A stretch of DNA of 21,597 nucleotides from Planctomycetes bacterium UBA7888 (GTDB taxonomy: Bacteria > Planctomycetota > UBA1135). This document shows, in pieces, positions 13,154 to 21,261 of this stretch (its first letter is position 1; the number at the start of each line of letters is the position of its first letter). The notes under the pieces were generated by a model. That model had not been told where the DNA came from, ran no database searches, and worked only from the letters and a program-made list of their open reading frames with translations. A program made the position numbers and the translations under genes. The stretch is taken from NCBI GenBank assembly GCA_002500505.1, contig DLRM01000024.1, positions 1 through 21,597 on the forward strand. Direction: 5' to 3'.

Positions 13154-15520
13154 ATGATCATCCCCTCCCTTCTTTTTTCTTTTCTTCTATTCCCCCAACA
13201 GCCCGCTCCACAAGGCGTCCCCTCCGATGCTCAGAATTTAGAATATGGCTCGGTCATTGCTTGGACTTGGTTGGATTCCTCAGGGACTCCTCATTACAAA
13301 GTCTCATTAGATAAGGGTGATACCTGGGGTCGCACGCGAGAGACTTCCTACAACATCATGCTCCGCTATTCGGAGTTTGATCCTGTCGTAGATGGTGTAC
13401 TTTCGGTGCCCGACGAGCTGACTGCTCCCGAAAATAACGAGCTTTGGATTGTTCAATATGAAGCCAAAGGTATTGAACCCTTCCGCGATGAGATTCGTGC
13501 TATGGGGGGAGTCGCTCACCGATTTCTTGCCAACCACGCAAACATTTGGCGCATGGATTCTGAAACGGCGTCGAAAGTTTCCAAACTCCCCTTCGTGCGT
13601 TGGGTTGGAGCTTTCCACCCTGCTTATAAGTTGGAAGACGAGCTGTTAGTTGCCTTCTTGAAAGGCGAACTTACCACTCGTCGCTATCACATAATTGTGG
13701 GCGAGTGGGGTGAGGTCGATAAGGATTCGCTAACTCAAGCTCTTTCCGCAATGGATGCCGAAGTGATTTCTGCAATCCCTCAAGGTTGGATTGTGGATGC
13801 TCGCCTTACGCCCGGACAACTTTTGGCTGTTGTAGCACGCAATGAAGTCGTTGGCATTGATCGTATGGGCGATCCCGAAACGGATATGAATATTGTGCGT
13901 CAAAAAATGGGCGCTGATTATATTGAGGGGATTGGCGGCTGGGATGGGACCGGCGTTCGTGCTGAAGTTATGGATGGAAACCTTGCTACCGGTTCTTGGA
14001 TTACTCACTCCACAATTTGGCATGGAGCCCATTCGGGGTCCACTTCCCACGGAACATCAACCTATAGCATCAACTTTTCGAATGGTGCTGGAAACTCCAA
14101 CCATCGCGGTTTGGCTCCTGATGCGCAAGGCATTTTTGCGGACTATGGTTCCTATGGGAACCGCTACACCCACACTGCTGAGCTAGTAGACCCCAACGAC
14201 CAATACCGTGCGGTGTACCAATCCAATTCGTGGGGCGATTCCCGAACGCGGTCCTACACATCCAAGTCCCAGGAAATGGATGACATCATCTACATCAATG
14301 ATATTGTGATTACACAATCGCAATCCAACGCAGGAAATCAAGATTCAAGACCCCAAGCATGGGCAAAGAACGTCGTGGCTGTGGGTGGAATTTACCACTA
14401 TGGCAATACCAATGACAATGATGATGACTGGAGTTACGGTGGCTCGACTGGTCCTGCTGAGGATGGTCGCATTAAACCCGATTTGAGCGCCTATTACGAT
14501 CAAGTCGAAACAGCCGCGAGCAGTTCCTTTGGTGGGACTTCCGCTGCCTCCCCAATCGTAGCCGGCCACTTCGCTCTATTGCATGAAATGTGGCACGACG
14601 GTGTCTTTGGAAATGCAGTTGGGTCTGATGTGTTTGATAGCCGTCCTCACAGCACGACTGCGCGGGCTTTAATGATTAACTCTGCGTGGATGTGGCCTTC
14701 GAATCAGGCTGATATCAGTCGTATGCGTCAAGGTTGGGGTCGCCCCGATTTGCAGCACATGTACGACAACGCTCTTAATACTCAATGGGTCGATGAAGGA
14801 GTTGTTTTGAAAGATATGGAGTCCTACACAACTCAGGTAGATGTGCCTCCAGGGCAGGGCGAATTCCGGGCAACCATGATTTACATGGACCGCGCAGGAA
14901 CGACTTCTTCATCTTTGCATCGGATTAACGATATGTCTTTGCAGGTGACGAGCCCAAGTGGCACCGTTTACTGGGGAAACAACGGCCTCTCTAATGCCAA
15001 TGTTTCTAGTTCAGGTGGAAGTTCGAACACTAAAGATTCTGTTGAGCGCGTGATTGTTGCGAACCCTACTTCGGGAACTTGGACCGTGACGGTTCATGCC
15101 GATGATATTAATCAGGACACTCACCCTGAGAACGGAACTTCACCCCCCGATGCTGATTTTGCTTTGGCGATTACACCTGCCTTGCCCATTGGTGGTAATG
15201 ACACCATTAACTTGGTTGGGCCTACGATTGCTTGGCCGAGCACTACTTTGACTTGGACTTGGTCTGGGGTTCCCCCTGGAAGTACTTACTACTTCGCATA
15301 CAGTCCGAGCAATGCTGGAGCGGTATACCAAGGCCATGACTTTGATTTGGGTTTTCCTCCCACCGTTTTGGACACCGGTACTGCCTCGAATAACGGGACA
15401 GGCGGTTTTACGGCTCAAGTTCCTGCGGGAACATCAGGCCGAACCGTTCACTTTGAGGCAGTGGCGACGATCAACGGTAATTGGTATGACTCCAATATGT
15501 TGACTTTGTCGATTCTCTAG
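13154..15520 (+). CDS. Secreted subtilisin-like serine protease (peptidase family S8)
   Basis: The 788-residue preproprotein begins with a short hydrophobic signal peptide (MIIPSLLFSFLLFPQQPAPQ). It lacks an N-terminal Lys/Arg, which is unusual. Residues about 21-235 are a propeptide-like region (ELWIVQYEAKGIEPFRDEI..., LPFVRWVGAFHPAYKL). The S8 catalytic domain (about 240-560) has the triad D274 (GVRAEVMDGNLA), H299 (GSTSHGTSTYS) and S463 (FGGTSAASPIVAGH), with oxyanion N392 (QSNAGNQDS). A beta-sandwich resembling a P/Homo-B-type domain follows (ATMIYMDRAG..., SGTWTVTVHADD), and then a C-terminal Thr/Ser-rich beta region. No LPXTG or PEP-CTERM anchor is seen, so it is probably exported and released or surface-bound. 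Extracellular protein breakdown is the likely role; the substrate is unknown. Confidence 0.9.
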   Translation: MIIPSLLFSFLLFPQQPAPQGVPSDAQNLEYGSVIAWTWLDSSGTPHYKVSLDKGDTWGRTRETSYNIMLRYSEFDPVVDGVLSVPDELTAPENNELWIVQYEAKGIEPFRDEIRAMGGVAHRFLANHANIWRMDSETASKVSKLPFVRWVGAFHPAYKLEDELLVAFLKGELTTRRYHIIVGEWGEVDKDSLTQALSAMDAEVISAIPQGWIVDARLTPGQLLAVVARNEVVGIDRMGDPETDMNIVRQKMGADYIEGIGGWDGTGVRAEVMDGNLATGSWITHSTIWHGAHSGSTSHGTSTYSINFSNGAGNSNHRGLAPDAQGIFADYGSYGNRYTHTAELVDPNDQYRAVYQSNSWGDSRTRSYTSKSQEMDDIIYINDIVITQSQSNAGNQDSRPQAWAKNVVAVGGIYHYGNTNDNDDDWSYGGSTGPAEDGRIKPDLSAYYDQVETAASSSFGGTSAASPIVAGHFALLHEMWHDGVFGNAVGSDVFDSRPHSTTARALMINSAWMWPSNQADISRMRQGWGRPDLQHMYDNALNTQWVDEGVVLKDMESYTTQVDVPPGQGEFRATMIYMDRAGTTSSSLHRINDMSLQVTSPSGTVYWGNNGLSNANVSSSGGSSNTKDSVERVIVANPTSGTWTVTVHADDINQDTHPENGTSPPDADFALAITPALPIGGNDTINLVGPTIAWPSTTLTWTWSGVPPGSTYYFAYSPSNAGAVYQGHDFDLGFPPTVLDTGTASNNGTGGFTAQVPAGTSGRTVHFEAVATINGNWYDSNMLTLSIL

Positions 15521-15554
15521 GGAACTTCCGACTCCTCCCTCCTCGAACTGAAGA

Positions 15555-15569
15555 GTCCTCACAGAGGAC
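15555..15569. terminator. Weak hairpin between convergent genes
   Basis: GTCCTC (15555-15560) and GAGGAC (15564-15569) enclose a 3-base loop in the 52 bases between the protease and lipM stop codons. No T-run follows on either strand, so intrinsic termination is doubtful. Confidence 0.25.
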
Positions 15570-15572
15570 AGC

Positions 15573-16304
15573 TCAACGGAGAAGTGTAAAAGAATCTAAG
15601 GCGAACTTTTCTTTTGCAATTCGTTTTGCTGAGCTGAGTTCTTCCGGCGTCCAGCTCCCTTCGGCGAATGTGTATTGCGTGCCCTGTTCAAAAGCTCGGA
15701 CGAGGCGGGGGATGTCCGGTTCTGCGCCTAGGGCACCGATTCGTGGTGTTTCCTGGGGAGCGGTCAGGACAAGGCTTCCGTGAAAGAGAACCCAGCCCTT
15801 GCGGCGCCGCGCGGCGGAGCCAAGGAGTTTGCGGCCTTCGAGGGCGATGTCGAGTGGGGAGGAATCTTCAAAGCACCATTCCGACTGTGCAATGTCGCTT
15901 GTCATCACAGATTCTTTTCGCAAGGAAACAGTTTGGCCGGATTGCTGGGCCAACTCGTTTAAAAGGCTCGTGTGCAGAGTCTCCATCGATTCTGCGGGAT
16001 CTCCCGTAAAAACTCCCGTTTCAGGAAGACAGATGGAATAGGTTAGCTCATGTTCGTGGAGAATAGCTTTCCCACCCGTTGTTCTTCGCACGATTTCACA
16101 TCCCCGTGCCCGAGCCGCATCGAGTGGTAAATCGCTTGCCTTTTGGAAATAACCTAAGCTCAAGGTGGGTTTGGACCAACGGTAAAAACGCAGTGTGGGC
16201 AGAGTGCGTAATTCCAAAAGCGCTTCATCCCGCGCCATATTCAACGCACCATCAAGCGGAGGGTCCAAGAGGAGGCGCGCAGTTAGCCTCCCGGTGTTCA
16301 TCAT
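15573..16304 (-). CDS. lipM: Lipoyl/octanoyl transferase of the LipM type (biotin/lipoate protein ligase fold)
   Basis: This enzyme transfers octanoate or lipoate onto carrier proteins such as GcvH. Conserved segments: ALNMARDEALL, TLRFYRWSKPTLSLGYFQ, EIVRRTTGGKAILHEHELTYSI, and CFEDSSPLDIALEGRKLLGSAARRRKGWVLFHGSLVL. The last closely parallels B. subtilis LipM (CFDAPSWYELVVEGRK.AGSAQTR), and its Cys (C144 here) matches the LipM acyl-enzyme cysteine. LplA ligases lack that Cys-Phe motif and carry an extra C-terminal domain, which is absent from this 243-residue protein. LipL or a short LplA remain alternatives. I chose the ATG at 16304, which overlaps the gcvPB stop as ATGA; ATG 16301 and TTG 16316 are other options. 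As last gene of the gcv operon it probably lipoylates GcvH. Confidence 0.8.
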   Translation of the reverse strand: MMNTGRLTARLLLDPPLDGALNMARDEALLELRTLPTLRFYRWSKPTLSLGYFQKASDLPLDAARARGCEIVRRTTGGKAILHEHELTYSICLPETGVFTGDPAESMETLHTSLLNELAQQSGQTVSLRKESVMTSDIAQSEWCFEDSSPLDIALEGRKLLGSAARRRKGWVLFHGSLVLTAPQETPRIGALGAEPDIPRLVRAFEQGTQYTFAEGSWTPEELSSAKRIAKEKFALDSFTLLR

Positions 16305-17758
16305 TTTGTTGCCCAAGTCAAGATGGGTTCTTTTACAGCGCGGGCTTCGTCAACGCGACTCACGGGCATGTTTTTTGGAGCGGCGTGAAGAGCCGAATTT
16401 CCCGCTTCAGCTTCTTGAGCAATCTCAATCATCGTTTGCGCGAAGGCATCTAGGGTTGCTTTGGATTCCGTTTCTGTGGGCTCAATCATGATGGCTTCGT
16501 TCACAACCAACGGGAAGTAAACCGTAGGTGGATGGTAACCCCGTTCAATCAAGCGCTTGGCGATATCAATGGTGTGAATTCCATTCTCACGCATAGTTTT
16601 TTTAGGTCGGGCAACAAACTCATGAGTACAAGTGCGGTCGTAAGGTACTCGCCAATGCTCACGAAGTTTGATGCGTAAATAATTTGCGTTTAGTACGGCG
16701 TTCTCAGCCACCCGTAGCAGCCCTTTAGCGCCCAGGCGGCGAATGTAGGCCCATGCACGCAAAAGCACACCAAAGTTGCCGTGGAAGGCCCGCAGGCGGC
16801 CTATGGAGGCTTCTGAGTCTTCGATGAGGCGATAACCGTTTTCTTCTTCCACGACGCGTGGGTTAGGAAGATAAGGGCGAAGCTCTTCCGTCACGCAAAT
16901 GGGGCCGGAACCTGGTCCACCACCGCCATGCGGAGTTGAGAAGGACTTATGCAAGTTCAAGTGCATCATGTCCACTCCGAAGTCACCTGGCCGCGTGACG
17001 CCCATAATGGCGTTGAAGTTGGCTCCATCCATGTAAACCTTGCCACCCGCTTCATGAACGGCATCGCAAATTTCGCGAATATTCTCTTCAAAGAGACCCA
17101 AGGTGTTTGGGTTTGTAATCATTAAGCCTGCTGTGTCTGAGCCGAGATGGGCGCGCAGGTCTTCGCGATCCAGAAGACCGCGCTTAGATGATTGAATTGT
17201 GAGCACTTTGAAACCGGCAAGAGTGCAAGATGCAGGGTTTGTGCCATGTGCGCTGTCGGGAATAAGAATGACGCGGCGTTTAGTTTCTCCTCTTCCATCC
17301 AGGTAAGCCCGCAAAATCATTAAAGCAGTGAGCTCGCCGTGGGCTCCCGCTGCGGGATGAAGGGTTACCCCGGGAAGGCCCGTCGCCTCGGCAAGGTCGT
17401 TCTGTAGTTCCCACATCAGGGAAAGTGCGCCTTGAACTTCGCCGTCGTCCTGCCAAGGGTGAAGGCCATTCCAGTGGCTTCGCCCAGCAATACTTTCGTG
17501 CAGGGCGGGGTTGTACTTCATTGTGCACGACCCCAAGGGATAGAATTGGGTCGAAATTGCGAAGTTCTTTTGACTCAAACGAGTGAAGTGGCGAACGATA
17601 TCCATTTCGCTCAACTCTGGAAGGGCAGGGGCTTGTTCGCGAACTTCGGCTTGAGGAAGACCCGCAATCGCAGCTTTGCGGTCCGCACCCGAAGTGCGAA
17701 CGCAACGGCGACCAGGGACCGAATCTTCAATTAGGAGATGGACAATGTCGAGGTTCAT
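16301..17758 (-). CDS. gcvPB: Glycine dehydrogenase (decarboxylating) subunit 2
   Basis: This is the PLP-bearing half of the P-protein, which decarboxylates glycine and passes the aminomethyl group to lipoyl-GcvH. The 485 residues match GcvPB of organisms with a split enzyme. Seen: FYPLGSCTMKYNP (72-84), HPAAGAHGELTALMI (134-148), DSAHGTNPAS (168-177), MITNPNTLGLFEENI, and the PLP lysine K271 in LNLHKSFSTPHGGGGPGSGP. The ATG at 17758 is chosen because GGAGG lies 7 bases upstream and the start overlaps the gcvPA stop by ATGA; a longer frame to 17800 lacks support. The C-terminal 30 residues are an extra tail (ALHAAPKNMPVSRVDEARAV). The gene overlaps lipM downstream by four bases. Confidence 0.96.
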   Translation of the reverse strand: MNLDIVHLLIEDSVPGRRCVRTSGADRKAAIAGLPQAEVREQAPALPELSEMDIVRHFTRLSQKNFAISTQFYPLGSCTMKYNPALHESIAGRSHWNGLHPWQDDGEVQGALSLMWELQNDLAEATGLPGVTLHPAAGAHGELTALMILRAYLDGRGETKRRVILIPDSAHGTNPASCTLAGFKVLTIQSSKRGLLDREDLRAHLGSDTAGLMITNPNTLGLFEENIREICDAVHEAGGKVYMDGANFNAIMGVTRPGDFGVDMMHLNLHKSFSTPHGGGGPGSGPICVTEELRPYLPNPRVVEEENGYRLIEDSEASIGRLRAFHGNFGVLLRAWAYIRRLGAKGLLRVAENAVLNANYLRIKLREHWRVPYDRTCTHEFVARPKKTMRENGIHTIDIAKRLIERGYHPPTVYFPLVVNEAIMIEPTETESKATLDAFAQTMIEIAQEAEAGNSALHAAPKNMPVSRVDEARAVKEPILTWATK

Positions 17759-19116
17759 AGGGAAACCTCCAAACGGAAAGTATTCTGCGCTTGGTCGCAA
17801 AGTCGTTTGATATCTTTAGAGCGCGTGCGTTCAGTGCAAGCGAGAGTAAAAACGCCCTCCATGTCTTCATACCAACGACTCATGGGGAGGACAGCTTGAA
17901 TGCCGTTTTGCGCGAGAGTTGTTTTGAATTGGGCAACGGCTGGATTGCCGCCCGCAGCTCGGAAGGCAACTTCATTAAAGAAGGGTCGGTCAGGCCACGC
18001 AAGCTCTATGCCGTCCACGGAAGAAAGCTCTTCAGCTAACTGAAGAGCGCGTTGGCGAGAAACGCACGCAATTTCTTCTAGGCCTTTTGGGCCAAGTGCG
18101 GCCAAATGAATGCAGCCTCGGAGAGCCATCAACGCATTGTTAGTGCATATATTTGAAGTGGCTTTTTCGCGGCGTATGTGTTGCTCCCGCGTTTGGAAAG
18201 TCAGGGTGTACGCCTTTCGGCCTTCTTGGTCTAGAGTTGCGCCGACCAGCCTTCCGGGGATTTTGCGCACAAACTTCTGACGCGTGGCAAAGAAACCGAA
18301 GTGAGGACCACCGTAGCCCATGGGGATGCCCAAGGGTTGGCCTTCACCAACCACAATGTCGAAACCGGCGTGGCCCGGAGAGCGCAAAAGACCTAAAGCG
18401 ATGGGGTTTATCGAAGCCACCGCAAGAGCACCTGTTTCTTGGCAGGATGCGGCAACAGGATCTAAGGCTTCGACATTGCCAAGAAAGTTGGGTTGTTGAA
18501 CGAGAACCGCTGCCGTTTGGGAATCCACAGAGCCATTCCAATCGGTGACTCCATTCCGAAGGGGGGCTTCAACGACTTCGATATTCTGGTATCTCAGGTA
18601 AGTTTGAATGGTGGCTCGTGCATCAGGGTGGAGCCCTTTGGAAACAACCACGCGTTTGCGGCGAGTGGTTGAGGTTGCAAGTAGCAAAGCTTCTGCACAG
18701 GCAGAAGCCCCGTCGTACATAGAAGCATTCGCCACATCCATGCCGCAAAGTTCAGCCATCATGGATTGGAACTCAAAGATGCATTGCAATGTGCCTTGCG
18801 AACATTCTGGTTGATAGGGTGTGTAGGCGGTTAAAAACTCCGTGCGGCCCGAAAGCTGATCCACGACAGCTGGCCATGAGTGGTCCCAAGTTCCGCCACC
18901 GAGGAAACAGCTTCCTTCCGCAGCAGGTCGGTTCCATGACCCTTTTTCTTTAATCCTTTCATCCAAATCTTGCTCGGTCAAGCCACCTTCAATATCCAAG
19001 GCTCGCTTGAGTCGGATATCCGCAGGAATGTTCCCGAATAGATCTTGAAAATCCTTGGCTCCAATCTCGCCAAGCATTTCCTCTCGCTCTTGATTGGTGT
19101 TTGGGATGTAAGGCAT
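17755..19116 (-). CDS. gcvPA: Glycine dehydrogenase (decarboxylating) subunit 1
   Basis: This is the N-terminal half of the split P-protein, which pairs with GcvPB to form the active decarboxylase. At 453 residues it has the usual length. It begins [20 protein letters not shown], typical of GcvPA. Further signatures are [98 protein letters not shown] and [21 protein letters not shown]-like [27 protein letters not shown]. It lacks the PLP lysine, as expected for this subunit. It starts 6 bases after the gcvH stop without a clear Shine-Dalgarno sequence and overlaps gcvPB by four bases, so the two subunits are probably made in equal amounts by coupled translation. Confidence 0.96.
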   Translation of the reverse strand: [453 protein letters not shown]

Positions 19117-19122
19117 GGTTGC

Positions 19123-19506
19123 TTAGGAGGCGGCTTCGACGAGCCTCTCGTACGCCTCGGCGTCAAGAAGGTCTGTGACAGAATCAGAGCCCGTCACTTT
19201 GATTTTTAAAAGCCAGCCGTTCTCAAAGGGATCCTCTTGGAGTTTGGCCAAGTTTTCGGCAAGTGCCGTATTGACCTCCAAGATTTCTCCTTCCACAGGA
19301 GAGGCTAAATCAGAGACGGCTTTGACTGATTCCACTTCGCCAAAGGTTTCCCCTTTGGAAAGGGAATCCCCTGCGTCGGGAAGGTCAAGGTAAACCAACT
19401 CGCCGAGTTGCTCGATGGCGAAGTCGGTAATGCCAACAGAAATAGTGTCGCCGTCGAGTTTTGCCCACTCGTGGCTTTCTAAGTAAAAACGATCTTCAGG
19501 ACGCAT
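19123..19506 (-). CDS. gcvH: Glycine cleavage system H protein
   Basis: This small lipoyl carrier shuttles the aminomethyl group from the P-protein to the T-protein. The 127 residues match the family. HEWAKLDGDTISVGITDFAIEQLGELVYLDLP is the N-terminal part; the lipoylated lysine is K62 in GEVESVKAVSDLASPVEGEI; the end DPFENGWLLKIKV is typical. The ATG at 19506 gives the standard MRPEDRFYLESHEW start; the frame stays open to 19560, but that extension runs into gcvT and is unsupported. The gene follows the gcvT stop by 7 bases. Its modifying enzyme is probably the LipM-type protein at the operon end. Confidence 0.97.
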   Translation of the reverse strand: MRPEDRFYLESHEWAKLDGDTISVGITDFAIEQLGELVYLDLPDAGDSLSKGETFGEVESVKAVSDLASPVEGEILEVNTALAENLAKLQEDPFENGWLLKIKVTGSDSVTDLLDAEAYERLVEAAS

Positions 19507-19513
19507 GTTTGAA

Positions 19514-20599
19514 TCAGTCGCGAGAACGATGGGGGACAAAAGGTAAGGGGGAGACTTCAACGGGCATTTCTTTGCCGCGGAAGCTGACCGTGAAAGGGCC
19601 CTCGAGGTTTTTTTCGACGAGGGCCGTTGCGATGGGGCAGTCTAAGTTGGCCGACCAAATTCCTGAACAGATGACGCCCACTTCGCGGCCCTCGCAAAGA
19701 ACGGGATAGCCTTCGCGGGGGACGCGTTTTTCGGCGGTGAAGCCAATGATCTGTCGGGTGGGTTCAGGAAGAGAACGAAGGGAGTCAGAACCCACGAAGT
19801 TGCGTGTTTTCCATCCGCGCACTCCAAAACGAAGGCCCGCTTCAAAGGGGTTCACGGCCTCGTGAATTTCGTGGCCATATAAGGGGAGTCCAGCTTCGAG
19901 ACGGAGGACATCGCGAGAACCTAAGCCAACAGGATGAGCACCTAATTCCAACAGGCGTTCCCAAAGAGACACCGCTTGATTCGCCTCGAAGAAAATTTCG
20001 AAACCTTGTTCGCCTGTGTAGCCAGTGCGCGCAATCATGATGGAACCGATTTTTGGAAGCTCAAGAGTGGCTAAATCTAAAAAAGCGGGACAAAAACCGG
20101 AGCGACCCGAAAGGGCTTCCAGGATTTCGCGCGAGCGAGGACCTTGAAGGGCCAAAATTCCACCACCATCCTCCGTGACATCATGCAATGTCGTGCGCTT
20201 CATTCGTTTAGAAAGAGAATCGTAATCCCGCTCGCGGTTTGCTGCGTTGACGACCATAAAGAACTCTTCTTCGCCAGTGCGGTAAACGATGAGATCATCC
20301 AGAATTCCGGCATCATCGTGTAAAAGAAGGCTGTAGCGCGCTTTAGAAACGGCAAGGTCAGTCATTCGCGCACCGAGAGCCGCATCCAGTTCTTGTTCGG
20401 CATGGGGGCCTCGGAACCAAAAACGTGCCATATGAGAAACATCAAAAATTCCCGCATAGGTACGGACGGCTCTGGACTCTTCCAATATCGAACCGTAATC
20501 CAAAGGCATTTCCCATCCAGCGAAAGGAACAAGCTTGGCGCTCGCAGATAGGTGAGCGGCGTGGAGGGGGGTGCGGTGAAGGGTGGAGGATTCGGACAT
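19514..20599 (-). CDS. gcvT: Aminomethyltransferase (glycine cleavage system T protein)
   Basis: GcvT releases ammonia from the aminomethyl-lipoyl group of GcvH and makes methylene-tetrahydrofolate. The 361 residues match the family. Signatures: LVPFAGWEMPLDYGSILEESRAVRTYAGIFDVSHM, LLLHDDAGILDDLIVYR with the catalytic Asp region, FFMVVNAANRERD, LALQGPRSREIL, ARTGYTGEQGFEIFF, GLGSRDVLRLEAGLPLYGHEI and the barrel domain ending PIATALVEKNL. The ATG at 20599 (MSESSTLHRTPLHAAHL) is chosen; the open frame upstream to 20728 covers the glycine riboswitch and is not coding. It is the first gene of gcvT-gcvH-gcvPA-gcvPB-lipM. Its product links the operon to the folate pool used by thyA and folA further left. 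Confidence 0.97.
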   Translation of the reverse strand: MSESSTLHRTPLHAAHLSASAKLVPFAGWEMPLDYGSILEESRAVRTYAGIFDVSHMARFWFRGPHAEQELDAALGARMTDLAVSKARYSLLLHDDAGILDDLIVYRTGEEEFFMVVNAANRERDYDSLSKRMKRTTLHDVTEDGGGILALQGPRSREILEALSGRSGFCPAFLDLATLELPKIGSIMIARTGYTGEQGFEIFFEANQAVSLWERLLELGAHPVGLGSRDVLRLEAGLPLYGHEIHEAVNPFEAGLRFGVRGWKTRNFVGSDSLRSLPEPTRQIIGFTAEKRVPREGYPVLCEGREVGVICSGIWSANLDCPIATALVEKNLEGPFTVSFRGKEMPVEVSPLPFVPHRSRD

Positions 20600-20644
20600 G
20601 AGGCCAGATTCAAACCTGTTTGGTTGCCCATTCAGGGTTCCGTC

Positions 20645-20731
20645 CGGCCGCAGTCCATTTACCTGAGAGTTTGGCGGCACGGCCGCTTGCCCCTTCGGTG
20701 TCCGGGGATTCCCGGAGCTCTCCCGCAACTT
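20645..20731 (-). promoter_or_regulatory. Glycine riboswitch, single aptamer
   Basis: Read on the minus strand, the aptamer contains GGGAGAG (20724-20718), a hairpin TCCGGG/CCCGGA (20716-20701), the hallmark CACCGAAGGGGCAA (20700-20687), a hairpin GCGGC/GCCGC (20686-20674), AAACTCTCAGGTAAA (20672-20658) and GGAC (20656-20653). GTTGC (20729-20725) may pair with GCGGC (20651-20647) as a closing stem. The GAGAG/CTCTC pairing and the CACCGAAGGGGCAA element are diagnostic. No second full aptamer is present before gcvT. A small stem (CAACC with GGTTTG, about 20625-20609) near the ATG may be part of the expression platform; there is no T-run, so control of translation, or switching on with glycine, is more likely than simple attenuation. 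Confidence 0.95.
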
Positions 20732-20745
20732 TCGCTCGGATGTGT

Positions 20746-20774
20746 ATTATCCTCTTATCGAGGGGTGATGGCAA
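20746..20774 (-). promoter_or_regulatory. Promoter of the glycine cleavage operon
   Basis: On the minus strand, TTGCCA (20774-20769), a 17-base spacer, then GATAAT (20751-20746). Transcription would start near 20739, just before the riboswitch aptamer. Box quality and placement make this one of the best promoters in the window. Confidence 0.75.
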
Positions 20775-20788
20775 TAGCGTTGATGGCT

Positions 20789-20804
20789 AAGTTGGCCCCA
20801 ACTT
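20789..20804. repeat. 16-bp inverted repeat upstream of the gcv promoter
   Basis: AAGTTGG (20789-20795) and CCAACTT (20798-20804) are perfect arms around CC. The centre is about 24 bp upstream of the gcv -35 and about 70 bp upstream of the rpmB -35. It could be a dimeric repressor or activator site; this is inference from symmetry and position only. Confidence 0.4.
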
Positions 20805-20865
20805 CTCCCGAGAAAAGCTCTGGATGCCATAAAGCCTCTGTTTGAGAGGGTTTTCGTCCACTTGC

Positions 20866-20894
20866 TTGACGGTTGAGGGCACTTTCCCTAAGAT
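20866..20894 (+). promoter_or_regulatory. Promoter of rpmB
   Basis: TTGACG (20866-20871), a 17-base spacer, TAAGAT (20889-20894). Transcription would start near 20901, leaving about 30 bases of leader before the ATG at 20932. A short hairpin CCTCT/AGAGG lies upstream at about 20836-20849. Confidence 0.75.
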
Positions 20895-20931
20895 TTGCGG
20901 CTCCCTTGTCCATCATCAAGGTTTAATAATC

Positions 20932-21240
20932 ATGTCTCGTAAGTGCGAAGTTAGCGGAAAAAGTACCCGAAGCGGCAAGACAATTGCCCGCCGTGGCCTC
21001 CCCAAAAAGAAAGGCGGCGTTGGTCTGAAAACTACAGGCCACACCAAGCGGAAATTTAAATCAAATATCCAAAAGTTGCGTGTACTGCTTCCTAATGGCA
21101 CTGTACGGCGTATGAAGTTGGCAACATCTGTTATTAAGAAAGGTGAAATAACTGTCAAAATTGATGGTGTTGAGCAGACTGTTCCCTTGGTAAAGGCACT
21201 TCGCGGCCGCAACCGTGAGTTCGTAAAAGACAAAGAATAA
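20932..21240 (+). CDS. rpmB: 50S ribosomal protein L28
   Basis: This large-subunit ribosomal protein is 102 residues, longer than the 78 of E. coli. MSRKCEVSGKSTRSGKTIARRG is the typical start. KKKGGVGLKTTGHTKRKF (25-42) is an inserted basic segment that I recall as close to chlamydial L28 (KKKKGIGLKVTGRTKRRF), and SNIQKLRVLLPNGTVRRMKLATSVIKKG completes the fold. The C-terminus has an extra charged tail. The start ATG at 20932 has AAGG ten bases upstream; the open frame continues to 20842, but that region holds the promoter. It is monocistronic, between a clear promoter and a clear terminator, and divergent from the gcv operon. Confidence 0.95.
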   Translation: MSRKCEVSGKSTRSGKTIARRGLPKKKGGVGLKTTGHTKRKFKSNIQKLRVLLPNGTVRRMKLATSVIKKGEITVKIDGVEQTVPLVKALRGRNREFVKDKE

Positions 21241-21261
21241 GTTCAAATCTTCTTCCAAACT

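Noticed and set aside
17759..17800. Upstream extension of the gcvPB reading frame by 14 codons
   Set aside because: The ATG at 17758 has a well-placed GGAGG and overlaps the gcvPA stop in the usual coupled manner.
20600..20728. Upstream extension of the gcvT reading frame
   Set aside because: The extension covers the glycine riboswitch and shows no similarity to GcvT; the ATG at 20599 gives the normal family start.
20842..20931. Longer rpmB start at 20842
   Set aside because: The 30 extra residues do not resemble L28 and overlap a strong promoter at 20866-20894.
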